This document shows positions 27,542 through 35,680 of a stretch of DNA of 64,000 bases, in pieces. Made by a program: the position numbers and the translations under genes. Where the stretch lies: positions 868,001 to 932,000 of the forward strand of contig JAWPMV010000001.1 in NCBI GenBank assembly GCA_033391075.1, given 5' to 3'. Every line of letters starts with the position of its first letter. The stretch's first letter is position 1. The notes below the pieces were generated by a model that had not been told where the DNA came from, made no database searches, and worked only from the letters and a program-made list of their open reading frames with translations. This DNA comes from Bacteroidia bacterium. Lineage in GTDB: Bacteria; Bacteroidota; Bacteroidia; J057.

Positions 27542-28138
27542 TTATGTCAGCAATTCTCCAATTAAATTTCTCACTTCAGGATTTTTCCTGACGAGTTCCT
27601 TTAGTTCTTTCAGGCAGTGATTTTTTTTGTTTCTCACTACCTGTTCATTGCTGTATCCTAAAGCCGCCGCGATCTCCTTCATGCTATACTTCTGTGCCCA
27701 CATGGTCAATACCTCTCTACATTTATCTTTCAGGCTGACCATCAGGCCTTGCAGTTGTGCCTCAGTGTCTTGATCTACCATAAGGTATTCAGGATCGCCC
27801 AGTTCAATCTCATCTTTATTTAAAGATGCTTTATACTCATCTGCAGTGATACTTCTTCTGAATCTTCTGTACCAGAGATTCTTGCTGATTGCGTGCAGAT
27901 AGGTACTCAGGCTACTCTTCCCTTCAAACTTCCCTTCTTGTATACTCATCAAAAGACTGAGTACAGCATCCTGAAATATATCCTTCGCTTCTTCTCTGCT
28001 CCCATTTCTGGCCATGATAAAGGAAAGAACCGCATCCAGATGTTTCCGGTAAATCCAGGCGATTGCCTGGTCACATGCGTTTCCTCCTGCTTTAATGGAA
28101 GAAATGAGCTGAGCGTCTGTATAATTGCCCTTATTCAA
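27542..28138 (-). CDS. RNA polymerase ECF-type sigma factor
   Basis: A 198-residue sigma factor. Region 2 (about 25-95) shows IYRKHLDAVLSFIMARNGS, AKDIFQDAVLSLLMSI and LSTYLHAISKNLWYRRFRR. Region 4 (about 135-185) shows LKDKCREVLTMWAQKYSMKEIA with its helix-turn-helix ALGYSNEQVVRNKKNHCL. It belongs to the group often found beside TPR/CHAT genes in Saprospirales-like genomes. It is transcribed divergently from two small secreted proteins and the CHAT protein, and is followed by its membrane TPR partner. The intergenic 177 bp between the divergent units should hold the promoters. Confidence 0.9.
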   Translation of the reverse strand: MNKGNYTDAQLISSIKAGGNACDQAIAWIYRKHLDAVLSFIMARNGSREEAKDIFQDAVLSLLMSIQEGKFEGKSSLSTYLHAISKNLWYRRFRRSITADEYKASLNKDEIELGDPEYLMVDQDTEAQLQGLMVSLKDKCREVLTMWAQKYSMKEIAAALGYSNEQVVRNKKNHCLKELKELVRKNPEVRNLIGELLT

Positions 28139-28279
28139 TTGCTTGGTTTCTTAAGTAAGACCAAATGTAACGTATTTCTATAAAAATAATTGTCGAGGGC
28201 CTAATCTTGAAATTTTTTCTCTGCCATTGTTACGTTTTTCAAAGTAGTCGATACCAAAGCATGAACACACACAGTCGTG

Positions 28280-28296
28280 GTGTTTTTCAAAAACAC
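28280..28296. promoter_or_regulatory. Palindrome GTGTTTTT-C-AAAAACAC upstream of a secreted protein gene
   Basis: Perfect 8-bp arms around one central base lie 19 bp before the ATG at 28316. In RNA this would be a hairpin hiding the region just before the start; in DNA it could be an operator. A TGTAAC box lies at 28166-28171 on the plus strand, an ECF-type -35 candidate for the same transcript. Confidence 0.35.
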
Positions 28297-28315
28297 TTTA
28301 ATCTTTAATACTCTT

Positions 28316-28882
28316 ATGAAACGCAACATTCTCGTCAAATCCCTAATCCTGGGAATGATTTTTATCATGTCGTCTTTTTCTCTCAAAGCTCAAACTCCTA
28401 AATGTAGTTCCGCTGCCGCAGCTGTAGCTGAGATGTGGAATTCTTATGGTGTATGGAGCCCAAGTGTATCTGCACAAGTTTATGCTTCTCTGGTAAGGGA
28501 TGCCGTTAGAAAGTGGAATCAGAGAGCAGGAAATAGTTGGGCTAGTATTGGACCGCGCCATATGACCTTGAACAATCGTCAGGCTACAGGAACAATTCTG
28601 GGACAAACCAATCGTACCTTTATTACGGAACCTGCTCATGGAAACAGCGTACGTATCACCCTTAAAAAAACAGATGGTAAAGCCAAAACAGGGGTTACCA
28701 TTTGCACACAGACTAAAAATGGCACAAGAAGAACGGTGCATTCCTATACTTTCAATAATGGGAACTATACCAGAACCAAAACCTTTGTGGTTCCTAATGC
28801 CAGAGGGAAAGTCATCAGTGTAAACATGAGAAATTACTCTGTCGGAAATAAATTTAAATATACCATCAGAGCTAATGACTAA
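28316..28882 (+). CDS. Small secreted protein of unknown function
   Basis: A 188-residue exported protein; residues 1-25 form a signal peptide (ILVKSLILGMIFIMSSFSLKAQ). The mature part has a helical N-terminal half (CSSAAAAVAEMWNSYG, VRDAVRKWNQRAGNSW) and a C-terminal beta domain (SVRITLKKTDGKAKTGVTIC, TKTFVVPNARGKVISVNMRN). Its theoretical charge is strongly basic. It is the first gene of the block facing the ECF sigma gene. The ATG at 28316 is preferred over an upstream alternative because it gives a canonical signal peptide. Family not recognised. Confidence 0.65.
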   Translation: MKRNILVKSLILGMIFIMSSFSLKAQTPKCSSAAAAVAEMWNSYGVWSPSVSAQVYASLVRDAVRKWNQRAGNSWASIGPRHMTLNNRQATGTILGQTNRTFITEPAHGNSVRITLKKTDGKAKTGVTICTQTKNGTRRTVHSYTFNNGNYTRTKTFVVPNARGKVISVNMRNYSVGNKFKYTIRAND

Positions 28883-28890
28883 GTAAAGAG

Positions 28891-28909
28891 CCGATTTCCA
28901 GGAAATCGG
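28891..28909 (+). other. Hairpin between the two secreted protein genes
   Basis: CCGATTTCC-A-GGAAATCGG is a perfect 9-bp stem with one loop base 8 bp after the stop of the first secreted protein gene. There is no T-run, so it may protect the mRNA 3' end or act as an attenuator rather than terminate. Confidence 0.4.
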
Positions 28910-29082
28910 TACGTATCACCCGCATTACTTTAAAGCAAGACCTTAATGGTAGTATTATTGGTAGTTGTTTCTAGTCGGGTGAATTCTCCTGGCTGGGGCA
29001 ACTACTTTACTGCTTAAAATATCTGAAATAAAGTATCTTAATAATAATTCCTATATTCCATCCACATACCTAAGAAATCATT

Positions 29083-29691
29083 ATGAGACAGTATTTTATC
29101 ACAATCGGCCTCGTCCTGTGTATGGTCTTGAGTGTGCAGCACCTACAAGCGCAAAAGATCTTTGGGAAATCTCCCTCACAGGTAAGCATAACTACGGTTA
29201 TGGAAAATGCCAATAAAGCCGTTTATCGTTTTAAAGCAGGCACTCAAAAGGCCCAACTTAGCTTGCAGAAGAGCGGAGCCAAGATTTCTATTAAAGTAGA
29301 AAATCAGGCGTGTACACTCGGTACCGGCACCGTTACCCATAGCAATGGAGGCTTTAATCTTGATGCCAAAAACCTGCATAAAGGAACCCTCGGAATTTGG
29401 GTTTTTGCAGCTGACCGGATAACAGAACAGGCAGGGCAAGTCGCCTTGTCACCCAGACAAAAAGCGGCACAAAAATGTAAGGACTATTGCAAGGATAAGT
29501 ATAGCCAACCAGTAGTCGCAGCTTTGGCACTGATCGCTATAGGGCATGGTCGTGAAGATCCTCCCGTTTGTGTACCTATGATGCTTCAGGCGGAACCCGC
29601 TTTCGAAACGGACTGGGAGAAATACAAAAATTGCTATGACAGCTGTATGAAAAAAGCTGAAGAAGCTTACAAAAACAGAAAAAAGAAATAA
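29083..29691 (+). CDS. Small secreted protein with twin CX3C motif
   Basis: A 202-residue exported protein with a signal peptide (about 1-23). The N-terminal half is a beta-rich domain (AVYRFKAGTQKAQLSL, GAKISIKVENQACTLG) and the C-terminal half is helical with two CX3C motifs, CKDYC and CYDSC, about 40 residues apart, plus an isolated cysteine in PPVCVPMM. Paired CX3C helices can form a disulfide-linked helical hairpin. It lies between the first secreted protein and the TPR-CHAT gene on the same strand and may be a substrate or partner of the CHAT protein. Function unknown. Confidence 0.65.
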   Translation: MRQYFITIGLVLCMVLSVQHLQAQKIFGKSPSQVSITTVMENANKAVYRFKAGTQKAQLSLQKSGAKISIKVENQACTLGTGTVTHSNGGFNLDAKNLHKGTLGIWVFAADRITEQAGQVALSPRQKAAQKCKDYCKDKYSQPVVAALALIAIGHGREDPPVCVPMMLQAEPAFETDWEKYKNCYDSCMKKAEEAYKNRKKK

Positions 29692-29720
29692 ATAGCTACA
29701 TCGCTTTTCATCTCTACATC

Positions 29721-32700
29721 ATGTTCAGGCCTTTCTCTAGAACAGTTGTTTTTAAAAAGGCATTTTTACTCGCCTTATTTACCCTGGAAATTCTATGGAG
29801 TTTTCAGGGTAAAGGGCTTTTTGGACAAAATGAGTTGGAAAGAGCTATTCAGCAAAAAGAAGACATTGCCTACGCCAAAGCCCTGGATAGTTTTCGAAAG
29901 TTGAGGCAATCCCCAACATATCAGGAATTTGACTTTGCCCTCCAGCTGGAGAATGAAATGCTGGAAATATTTCTGATGCTGGCTGAATTTGATTCTGCAC
30001 AATTTCACCTAAACTATCCTAAAAACTGGGAGGCCAGGAAGGTGGAGGATGCAACAGAAGCTTTGTGCAATCGATATCATCTGCGCGCACAATTTTTCCT
30101 GCTGAAAAAAGAATATAAAAAAGGGCAGCTGTATCTTGAGGAAGTTGACTCCTTATTTCAGCTCTATAAACCAGAACAGATAGCAAAAATTCAACTCAGG
30201 AAAGTTCGACTAGATATCGCAACAGGAAAATTTGGATCTGCAGGGGAGCGATTGAAAGAACTTGAGTTAGGTCTCGAAACCTACCATCCCTTATTAAAGG
30301 CTGATTTTCACTTTGAAAAAGGCTTTTATCATCAGCTTTACAAACGCTTTGATATTTCGGTAAAGGAGTTAGGCAAAGCTTTGGATCTGTATGGAGAAAA
30401 TTTATCCCCCCTACATCCGAAAATTGGATTAACCCATACTTTTTTATCCTACACCTACAGAGGGAAATATGAATTAAAAAAATCACTTCAAAGCATACGG
30501 GCAGCTTTAAAAATTCAGGAGCAGGTGCTGGGCTTTAAGCATCCTCATTTGGCAACTACCTATTATTATTATGCTACCAGCCTGAATATGATTGGAGATT
30601 ATCCCAGTTCTGCCAAATACAATACAGAAGCTATCCGTGTGTATAAACAAGCGATGGGAGATGCGGGCAATTCTCTGGGCAATTATTATGCAAGCTTAGG
30701 ATATGCCAAAAGAGGAATGAATCAAATGGAGGAAGCTGAAGATGCTTATCGTAGAGCCCTCGATTACTATCTCGCCCCTCCTGTTTTCAGGCAGATAGAT
30801 ATGCCTTATTATAACTATAGTATTACCCTCCTGAAGAATAAGAAATTTGCCCAGGCACTCGATTATCTAAATAAGGCCTTCGAAGTCAGAAAGGAAAGAC
30901 ATGGAGAAAACAGCCCTTTACTCCTCAATATTTATGAGGAATATGGAGCTGCCTATATGGGCTCAGATAAATGGGAAGAAGCGAGGCGCTACTATGAAAA
31001 GTGCCTGGAAATTGAAGAGGTCAATCCGCAAAAACTGGAAACGAGAATTGCAGCATATAAAAACTCTATCGGTGAAATTGAACGCATCCTGGAGCATCCA
31101 CGTACTGCTTTGATCTATCAAGAGGAAGCACTCGCACATCTGGGATATGATATGAGTGCAGAATCTATGGACGAACTGGATATCATCGGAACGGGTCGAC
31201 CGGATTTGGTCTCAGATATTTTCCTTGAGATTGCCCAGCTGCTCAGGGAGCTAGCTGAGAAAGATAAGGAGGAAGGCTTGAAAGAACAGGCATTGCAAAT
31301 CTATAAGCAATGCGATTATTTTATCGACCAAAGAAGATTATCCTTTTTCTCCGAAGAGGCAAAATTGAGCCTGGCAGGGAAAGCTCGGGAGATTTTTGAA
31401 AAAGGTATTTCTCTCGCTTATGAGCTTTATGAAGAAACAGGAGAAAAAGAATACCTGGAAACAGCCTTGTATTTTTCGGGTAAAAGCAAGTCTCTCCTTC
31501 TTCTCCTGGGCTTAAAAGAATCATTTGCCCTTCAAAGTTCCGGGATACCAGAGCATCTAACCCAAAGAGAGTGGGAACTGGAATTGGAGTTGGCAAATTT
31601 GAAAACAGAACGCTATGAATTAAACCAGAGCAGGGACGAAAATCGAGAGAAGTTAGAGGAAATCGAACAAAAACTCTTTCAAGCAGAGCGAGCCAGAGAT
31701 TCTCTTATCAACACCCTGGAAAAGAACTTCCCGGATTATCATGCACTAAAATATGAATTGGCTCTGCCATCGGTAGCAGAAATTCAGACTCGTATCCCAG
31801 CCAATATGAAGGTCCTGGATTATTTTTGGGGAGAGGGAGGCATGTATATTTTTTCTTTGGACCAGAAAGAACTCAATGGATACAAACTTGAAGTGAAGGA
31901 TAGCAGCCTCCTGGATAAAATCAATGAATTTCGGATGCGGGTTTTCAATCCTTTTATGGGGGAACATGATGCTGACTTTATACGGGAGAGAAATGAATTT
32001 GCAGCTTTATCCTATGGATTAAGAAGGGAATTATTACCGGAGGAATTGATCAATGATCTGGCAGGATTTAATCGACTCAAAGTTATTCCGGATGGAGCCC
32101 TGGGGTATTTAAATTATGGTTTATTGCTGAAAGAGGATACGCGCAAAGGGACCAGTTATCGGGACATGCCCTATTTGTTCAATGATCAGGGCCTTTCTTA
32201 TGCTTTTTCTATCGGACAGTGGTGGCATTTATTGCTGAAAGGACCGATCAAATTAAAAGGGAAGGATGATCTGCTTGCTTTTCGTCCCAGCTATCCGGAA
32301 ACAGGAGAAACATTCGAACTGGAACTTGCCATGCGTAAAGGCTTTGGCCCTCTCTACTACAGCAAACAGGAAATCGAGCAAATCAGCCAGTACTTTGATA
32401 CCCAAATATTTGAAGAGGAAGAGGCCACTGAAAAATCCTTCTATCAATGGGCCGCAGAATTTCCCCTGATACAAATTTCTGGTCATGCGATGATTCCAGA
32501 TAGTGCTCCAAGTGCTGCCTTTATCGCTTTTACCGATGTCAATTCTTCTCAATATGATGATTCCCTGATGTTGGAGGAACTCTATGCACAAAGACTGCAT
32601 GCAGAAATGGTTGTTTTGAGTGCCTGTGAAACCGGAATAGGGGAGTTGTACCGGGGAGAAGGAATCATGAGCCTTGGACGAGGATTTACCTATGCGGGCG

Positions 32701-33011
32701 CCAGAAGTCTGGTCTCAAGTCTGTGGGAAGTGAATGACCGATCTACGGCTATGATTATGAAGTCTTTCTATCAATACCTTTCTGAGGGTATGGAGAAAGA
32801 CCTGGCACTCCGACAGGCAAAAAAAGATTATCTGAGTAAAAGTGATCAATTTCAGTCTCATCCCTATTTCTGGGCAGCTTTTGTCGCTAATGGAGATATG
32901 AAAGCCCTCGAAATGGAAGAAAAGACCTATGCGTGGGTGTGGGCCCTTGGCTTTATTATCGTAGCATTGCTTGGGCTTGCTGTCTTCAAATTCAAAAGAG
33001 AGCCAGTCTAA
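29721..33011 (+). CDS. Secreted/membrane TPR-CHAT domain protein (caspase-like)
   Basis: A 1096-residue protein. A signal-like hydrophobic segment covers about residues 12-28, then tetratricopeptide repeats fill about 40-460 (for example NMIGDYPSSAKYNTEAIRVY, KKFAQALDYLNKAFEVRKER). A coiled-coil stretch comes at about 620-670. The C-terminal CHAT domain (caspase HetF-associated with TPRs) carries H922 in QISGHAMIP and C969 in LSACETGIGELYRGEG, the catalytic dyad, followed by GRGFTYAGARSLVSSLWEVN. One membrane segment (about 1070-1089) and a short basic tail end the protein. This puts the peptidase on the periplasmic side, anchored in the inner membrane. Its position opposite an ECF sigma/TPR anti-sigma pair suggests induced expression. 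Confidence 0.88.
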   Translation: MFRPFSRTVVFKKAFLLALFTLEILWSFQGKGLFGQNELERAIQQKEDIAYAKALDSFRKLRQSPTYQEFDFALQLENEMLEIFLMLAEFDSAQFHLNYPKNWEARKVEDATEALCNRYHLRAQFFLLKKEYKKGQLYLEEVDSLFQLYKPEQIAKIQLRKVRLDIATGKFGSAGERLKELELGLETYHPLLKADFHFEKGFYHQLYKRFDISVKELGKALDLYGENLSPLHPKIGLTHTFLSYTYRGKYELKKSLQSIRAALKIQEQVLGFKHPHLATTYYYYATSLNMIGDYPSSAKYNTEAIRVYKQAMGDAGNSLGNYYASLGYAKRGMNQMEEAEDAYRRALDYYLAPPVFRQIDMPYYNYSITLLKNKKFAQALDYLNKAFEVRKERHGENSPLLLNIYEEYGAAYMGSDKWEEARRYYEKCLEIEEVNPQKLETRIAAYKNSIGEIERILEHPRTALIYQEEALAHLGYDMSAESMDELDIIGTGRPDLVSDIFLEIAQLLRELAEKDKEEGLKEQALQIYKQCDYFIDQRRLSFFSEEAKLSLAGKAREIFEKGISLAYELYEETGEKEYLETALYFSGKSKSLLLLLGLKESFALQSSGIPEHLTQREWELELELANLKTERYELNQSRDENREKLEEIEQKLFQAERARDSLINTLEKNFPDYHALKYELALPSVAEIQTRIPANMKVLDYFWGEGGMYIFSLDQKELNGYKLEVKDSSLLDKINEFRMRVFNPFMGEHDADFIRERNEFAALSYGLRRELLPEELINDLAGFNRLKVIPDGALGYLNYGLLLKEDTRKGTSYRDMPYLFNDQGLSYAFSIGQWWHLLLKGPIKLKGKDDLLAFRPSYPETGETFELELAMRKGFGPLYYSKQEIEQISQYFDTQIFEEEEATEKSFYQWAAEFPLIQISGHAMIPDSAPSAAFIAFTDVNSSQYDDSLMLEELYAQRLHAEMVVLSACETGIGELYRGEGIMSLGRGFTYAGARSLVSSLWEVNDRSTAMIMKSFYQYLSEGMEKDLALRQAKKDYLSKSDQFQSHPYFWAAFVANGDMKALEMEEKTYAWVWALGFIIVALLGLAVFKFKREPV

Positions 33012-33046
33012 GACTCAATTACTCTTTCCCTTGATTTCTGAAAAAC

Positions 33047-33421
33047 CTAGATATACAAACTAGCCCAAAAGATAAACAGGCCTTGTATCGGTAATCGAAT
33101 GAGGGTCGGAATGACGTGTTTCCCTTTTTCTCTTGCTTTTTGATGGTGGTAGACGTTTGCAGGGAAAACAGCAACCAATAGAGCTATGATTCCCCAGGCA
33201 GCTAAAGATTGGGTGGCAGGAATCATAAGGGCTATTCCTAATAGAATTTCGACTAGCCCTACGAATATATTTACCTGCTCAGGATAAGGAACCCATTTTG
33301 GAGTGATTTTAAGAAAGAATTTTGGGACACGAAAATGGCTGATGCCAGCATAGATAAAGAATGCAGCGAAAAGCCCTTTAAAGATCGTTCCTAATGTAAA
33401 GTAGTCGGCAATAGATTCCAT
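33047..33421 (-). CDS. DoxX family membrane protein
   Basis: A 124-residue integral membrane protein with four predicted segments, from TIFKGLFAAFFIYAGISHF to IQGLFIFWASLYI. The stretch YAGISHFRVPKFFLKITP and the loop VFPANVYHHQKAREKGKHV match the DoxX-like family. The molecular role of the family is not well settled; members are thought to take part in redox or thiosulfate-related respiration. Its stop lies 36 bp from that of the convergent CHAT gene. Monocistronic. Confidence 0.8.
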   Translation of the reverse strand: MESIADYFTLGTIFKGLFAAFFIYAGISHFRVPKFFLKITPKWVPYPEQVNIFVGLVEILLGIALMIPATQSLAAWGIIALLVAVFPANVYHHQKAREKGKHVIPTLIRLPIQGLFIFWASLYI

Positions 33422-33506
33422 GCGGCAAGTTAAATTTTTTTTGAAAACATCTGGCTGCTGATGAAATTAGCGACTCAGTCTCAGATTATCTATTATAACC
33501 TACATT

Positions 33507-34277
33507 ATGAAATACATTAGCGCTCTGCTAATACTGGGAGCTTTGCTTACCGGTTTTATCTTACCCAATTTCCCCACCCAAACGACAACTTCATTCATGG
33601 TCGGTGATATAGTCATCAACGAATTCATGGCCTCAAATGACTCTTCCGTTGCGGATACTGCCGGAGAGTATGATGATTGGATTGAGTTGTATAATAAAGG
33701 ATCCGTTCCGGTAGACCTCACAGGCTTTTACCTCAGCGACAAATTTGACAACCAAAGCAAATGGCAGATTGATACCACTTTTGTTCTCCAGGCAGATAGC
33801 TATCTGATTATTTGGGCGGATGAAAATGGAAGCCAGGGACCTTTTCACGCCAACTTCAAATTGTCTGCTGCAGGAGAATCTATTTATTTATCGGATTCTA
33901 CTGGCAGTTTGCTGGACTCTGTAAATTTTAGCCAGCAAACGACAGATATGAGCATGGCACGCAACCCCAATGGTACCGGCAATTTTTCTATAGGTGCCCC
34001 AACTTTCAATGCAAACAATGATGCTACCTCCCGCCAGCCGGATATCGCAGAAGAAGACTTTCTGGTTTTCCCAAATCCTGCCAGAGATCGACTTCGGATT
34101 GAAATCGAAGCTAGTGAATTAAGGGACGAATTGATCATCCTAAATATGCAGGGACAGGAAATCCTGAAAAGAAAAATGCTGCAAAGCAATATGGATATAA
34201 ATACCGATGACTGGCCCCGGGGATTCTACTTTTTGCAGTACAAAGGTTTGACCCGAAAAATACAATTGATGCCTTAG
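33507..34277 (+). CDS. Lamin-tail domain protein with T9SS C-terminal sorting signal
   Basis: A 256-residue secreted protein. The N-terminus MKYISALLILGALLTGFILP is a signal peptide. Residues about 33-140 form a lamin tail domain (VINEFMASNDSSVADTAGEY, IELYNKGSVPVDLTGFYLSD). The last 75 residues are a type IX secretion type A sorting domain: VFPNPARDRLRIEIE, IILNMQGQEIL and the closing FYFLQYKGLTRKIQLMP. The protein is therefore exported by Sec, secreted across the outer membrane by T9SS and probably attached to the cell surface. It is small for this architecture, as if only these two domains were kept. Confidence 0.88.
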   Translation: MKYISALLILGALLTGFILPNFPTQTTTSFMVGDIVINEFMASNDSSVADTAGEYDDWIELYNKGSVPVDLTGFYLSDKFDNQSKWQIDTTFVLQADSYLIIWADENGSQGPFHANFKLSAAGESIYLSDSTGSLLDSVNFSQQTTDMSMARNPNGTGNFSIGAPTFNANNDATSRQPDIAEEDFLVFPNPARDRLRIEIEASELRDELIILNMQGQEILKRKMLQSNMDINTDDWPRGFYFLQYKGLTRKIQLMP

Positions 34278-34317
34278 TAGGCTAAATTATATTTTGAAAA
34301 TCAAAATTTACGTTATT

Positions 34318-34347
34318 AATTAGCGCTCGCTTGTTGAGACAAGCTAA
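34318..34347 (+). other. Structured segment in the asd leader
   Basis: ATTAGC and GCTAAT flank an inner hairpin GCTTGT-TGAG-ACAAGC. Together they form a compact stem-loop at the start of the noncoding stretch between the T9SS protein gene and asd. It may be part of a leader RNA or of an independent small RNA ending at 34490. Confidence 0.35.
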
Positions 34348-34388
34348 TCACAAAAGATTTGAAACTGACAAAGAAATATATCAAGATT

Positions 34389-34430
34389 ATGGCCAAGCGC
34401 ACGAAGAAGACGCTTGCGATGAAACCTTGA
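34389..34430 (+). CDS. Candidate leader peptide of asd, 13 codons
   Basis: ATG at 34389 opens a 13-codon frame, MAKRTKKTLAMKP, ended by TGA at 34428-34430. Four of the thirteen residues are Lys, two are Thr and two are Met, all amino acids of the aspartate family whose common pathway asd serves. An in-frame TTG at about 34359 would extend it upstream by ten more codons, also Lys/Thr/Ile-rich. A terminator hairpin follows at 34455. That the frame is translated is an inference. Confidence 0.4.
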   Translation: MAKRTKKTLAMKP

Positions 34431-34454
34431 TGCATTCTTTTCGAATAAAAATAT

Positions 34455-34490
34455 AAAGCAGGTGCATCTAATGTACCTGCTTTTTGTTTT
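34455..34490 (+). terminator. Intrinsic terminator in the asd leader (possible attenuator)
   Basis: AAAGCAGGTGCA (34455-34466) pairs with TGTACCTGCTTT (34472-34483, one G-T pair), followed by TTGTTTTT. It is a convincing rho-independent terminator 107 bp before the asd start and 178 bp after the preceding gene. GATGCATT at 34429-34436, over the stop of the leader frame, could pair with GGTGCATC at 34461-34468 and prevent the terminator from forming. Confidence 0.8.
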
Positions 34491-34515
34491 TAGCTAAACA
34501 GAGAGCTAAGTATTT

Positions 34516-34531
34516 AATAATTCGAATTATT
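34516..34531. promoter_or_regulatory. 16-bp AT-rich palindrome upstream of asd
   Basis: AATAATTCGAATTATT is a perfect palindrome 65 bp before the asd start, after the leader terminator. It might be an operator for a second asd promoter; a weak TAnnTTTG-like box, TACCTTTT, follows at 34574-34581. Confidence 0.3.
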
Positions 34532-34596
34532 TTAATCATCTTTGTGTTTTGATAAGACTTTTTTAATTTTTTATACCTTTTAATGCAAATTTTATC

Positions 34597-35589
34597 ATGA
34601 GAGTAGCAGTCGTAGGAGCCACTGGCCTGGTAGGTACTGAAATGCTCCGCAAATTGGAAGAAAGCAACTTCCCCATTTCTGAACTGATCCCTGTAGCATC
34701 TGCAAGATCTGTAGGTAAACAAGTGACCTATAAGGGTAAACAGTACACGGTAGTAGGAATGGAAGAGGGAATTGCCGCCAAAGCAGACATTGCACTTTTC
34801 TCAGCCGGAGGAAGTACGAGTAAAACCTTCGCACCGAAATTTGTAGAAGCAGGGACGATTGTTGTAGACAATTCTTCCGCATGGAGAATGGCTGAACATG
34901 TACCGTTGGTTGTGCCTGAGGTAAACATGGATGCCATCGGAGATGCCAAGCTGATCGCAAACCCCAACTGTTCAACTATCCAAATGGTAGTTGCCCTGGG
35001 ACCACTTCATAGAAAATATGGGATCAAAAGACTGGTGATTTCCACCTATCAATCTGTAACAGGAACAGGAAAGGCAGCTGTTGATCAGTTGTTTGGAGAA
35101 AGGGAAAACAAAGACTTTGAGGCTGTTTATCCTACTCAAATCGACCTGAACTGTATCCCACATTGCGATATCTTCCTGGAAAATGACTACACCAAGGAAG
35201 AAATGAAGTTGGTACATGAAACCCGCAAGATCCTCAATGATCCCAGCATCCGCATTACAGCTACTGCTGTACGGGTTCCCGTTATCGGCGGACACTCTGA
35301 GGCGGTTAATATAGAATTTGAAAGAGCTTTCGAAGTCGAAGATATCAAGCAATTGATGGCAGAGACAGAAGGAGTAATTCTTCAGGATGATGTCGCTAAT
35401 CTGGTTTATCCAACTCCGCAGGCCGCTCATGGAAGAGATGAGGTATTTGTGGGTCGAATTCGCAGAGACGATTCCATCGAAAACGGTCTCAATATGTGGA
35501 TTGTATCAGACAACCTCCGCAAAGGAGCTGCTACCAATGCTGTGCAAATTGCACAGAGACTGGTAGAAAGCCAGGTGGTGGGAGCATAA
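34597..35589 (+). CDS. asd: Aspartate-semialdehyde dehydrogenase
   Basis: Reduces aspartyl phosphate to aspartate semialdehyde with NADPH, the branch point to lysine, methionine and threonine. The 330-residue protein starts MRVAVVGATGLVGTEML (the nucleotide-binding fold) and has the catalytic C125 in ANPNCSTIQMV, with the substrate- and NADPH-contact segments RLVISTYQSVTGTG, VRVPVIGGHSEAVN and the C-terminal NGLNMWIVSDNLRKGAATNA. Length and motifs are complete. A candidate amino-acid leader and terminator lie upstream. It is followed by a GTGTT palindrome and a cytochrome b5-like gene. Confidence 0.97.
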   Translation: MRVAVVGATGLVGTEMLRKLEESNFPISELIPVASARSVGKQVTYKGKQYTVVGMEEGIAAKADIALFSAGGSTSKTFAPKFVEAGTIVVDNSSAWRMAEHVPLVVPEVNMDAIGDAKLIANPNCSTIQMVVALGPLHRKYGIKRLVISTYQSVTGTGKAAVDQLFGERENKDFEAVYPTQIDLNCIPHCDIFLENDYTKEEMKLVHETRKILNDPSIRITATAVRVPVIGGHSEAVNIEFERAFEVEDIKQLMAETEGVILQDDVANLVYPTPQAAHGRDEVFVGRIRRDDSIENGLNMWIVSDNLRKGAATNAVQIAQRLVESQVVGA

Positions 35590-35593
35590 GAAT

Positions 35594-35667
35594 TGTGTTA
35601 TAGTGTTTTAGTGTTGTAGGTTGCGTATCTGAAAATTCGAACTACAACTCTAAAACACCACAACACA
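35594..35667. repeat. GTGTT-rich palindromic repeat, copy C
   Basis: Arms of 26 bp at 35594-35619 and 35642-35667 are complementary with only a few mismatches. The left arm reads as a series of GTGTTATA, GTGTTTTA and GTGTTGTA units. This is the longest copy of the family and lies 5 bp after the asd stop, before the cytochrome b5-like gene. Confidence 0.7.
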
Positions 35668-35680
35668 TCAAAACCTTCCT

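Noticed and set aside
28946-29017. A 23-codon open frame between the two secreted protein genes
   Set aside because: Its composition is unremarkable, it has no repeated codons or following terminator, and it overlaps no structure; it is likely chance.
34318-34490. Lysine riboswitch upstream of asd
   Set aside because: The conserved core of the lysine aptamer could not be recognised; the leader peptide model fits better.
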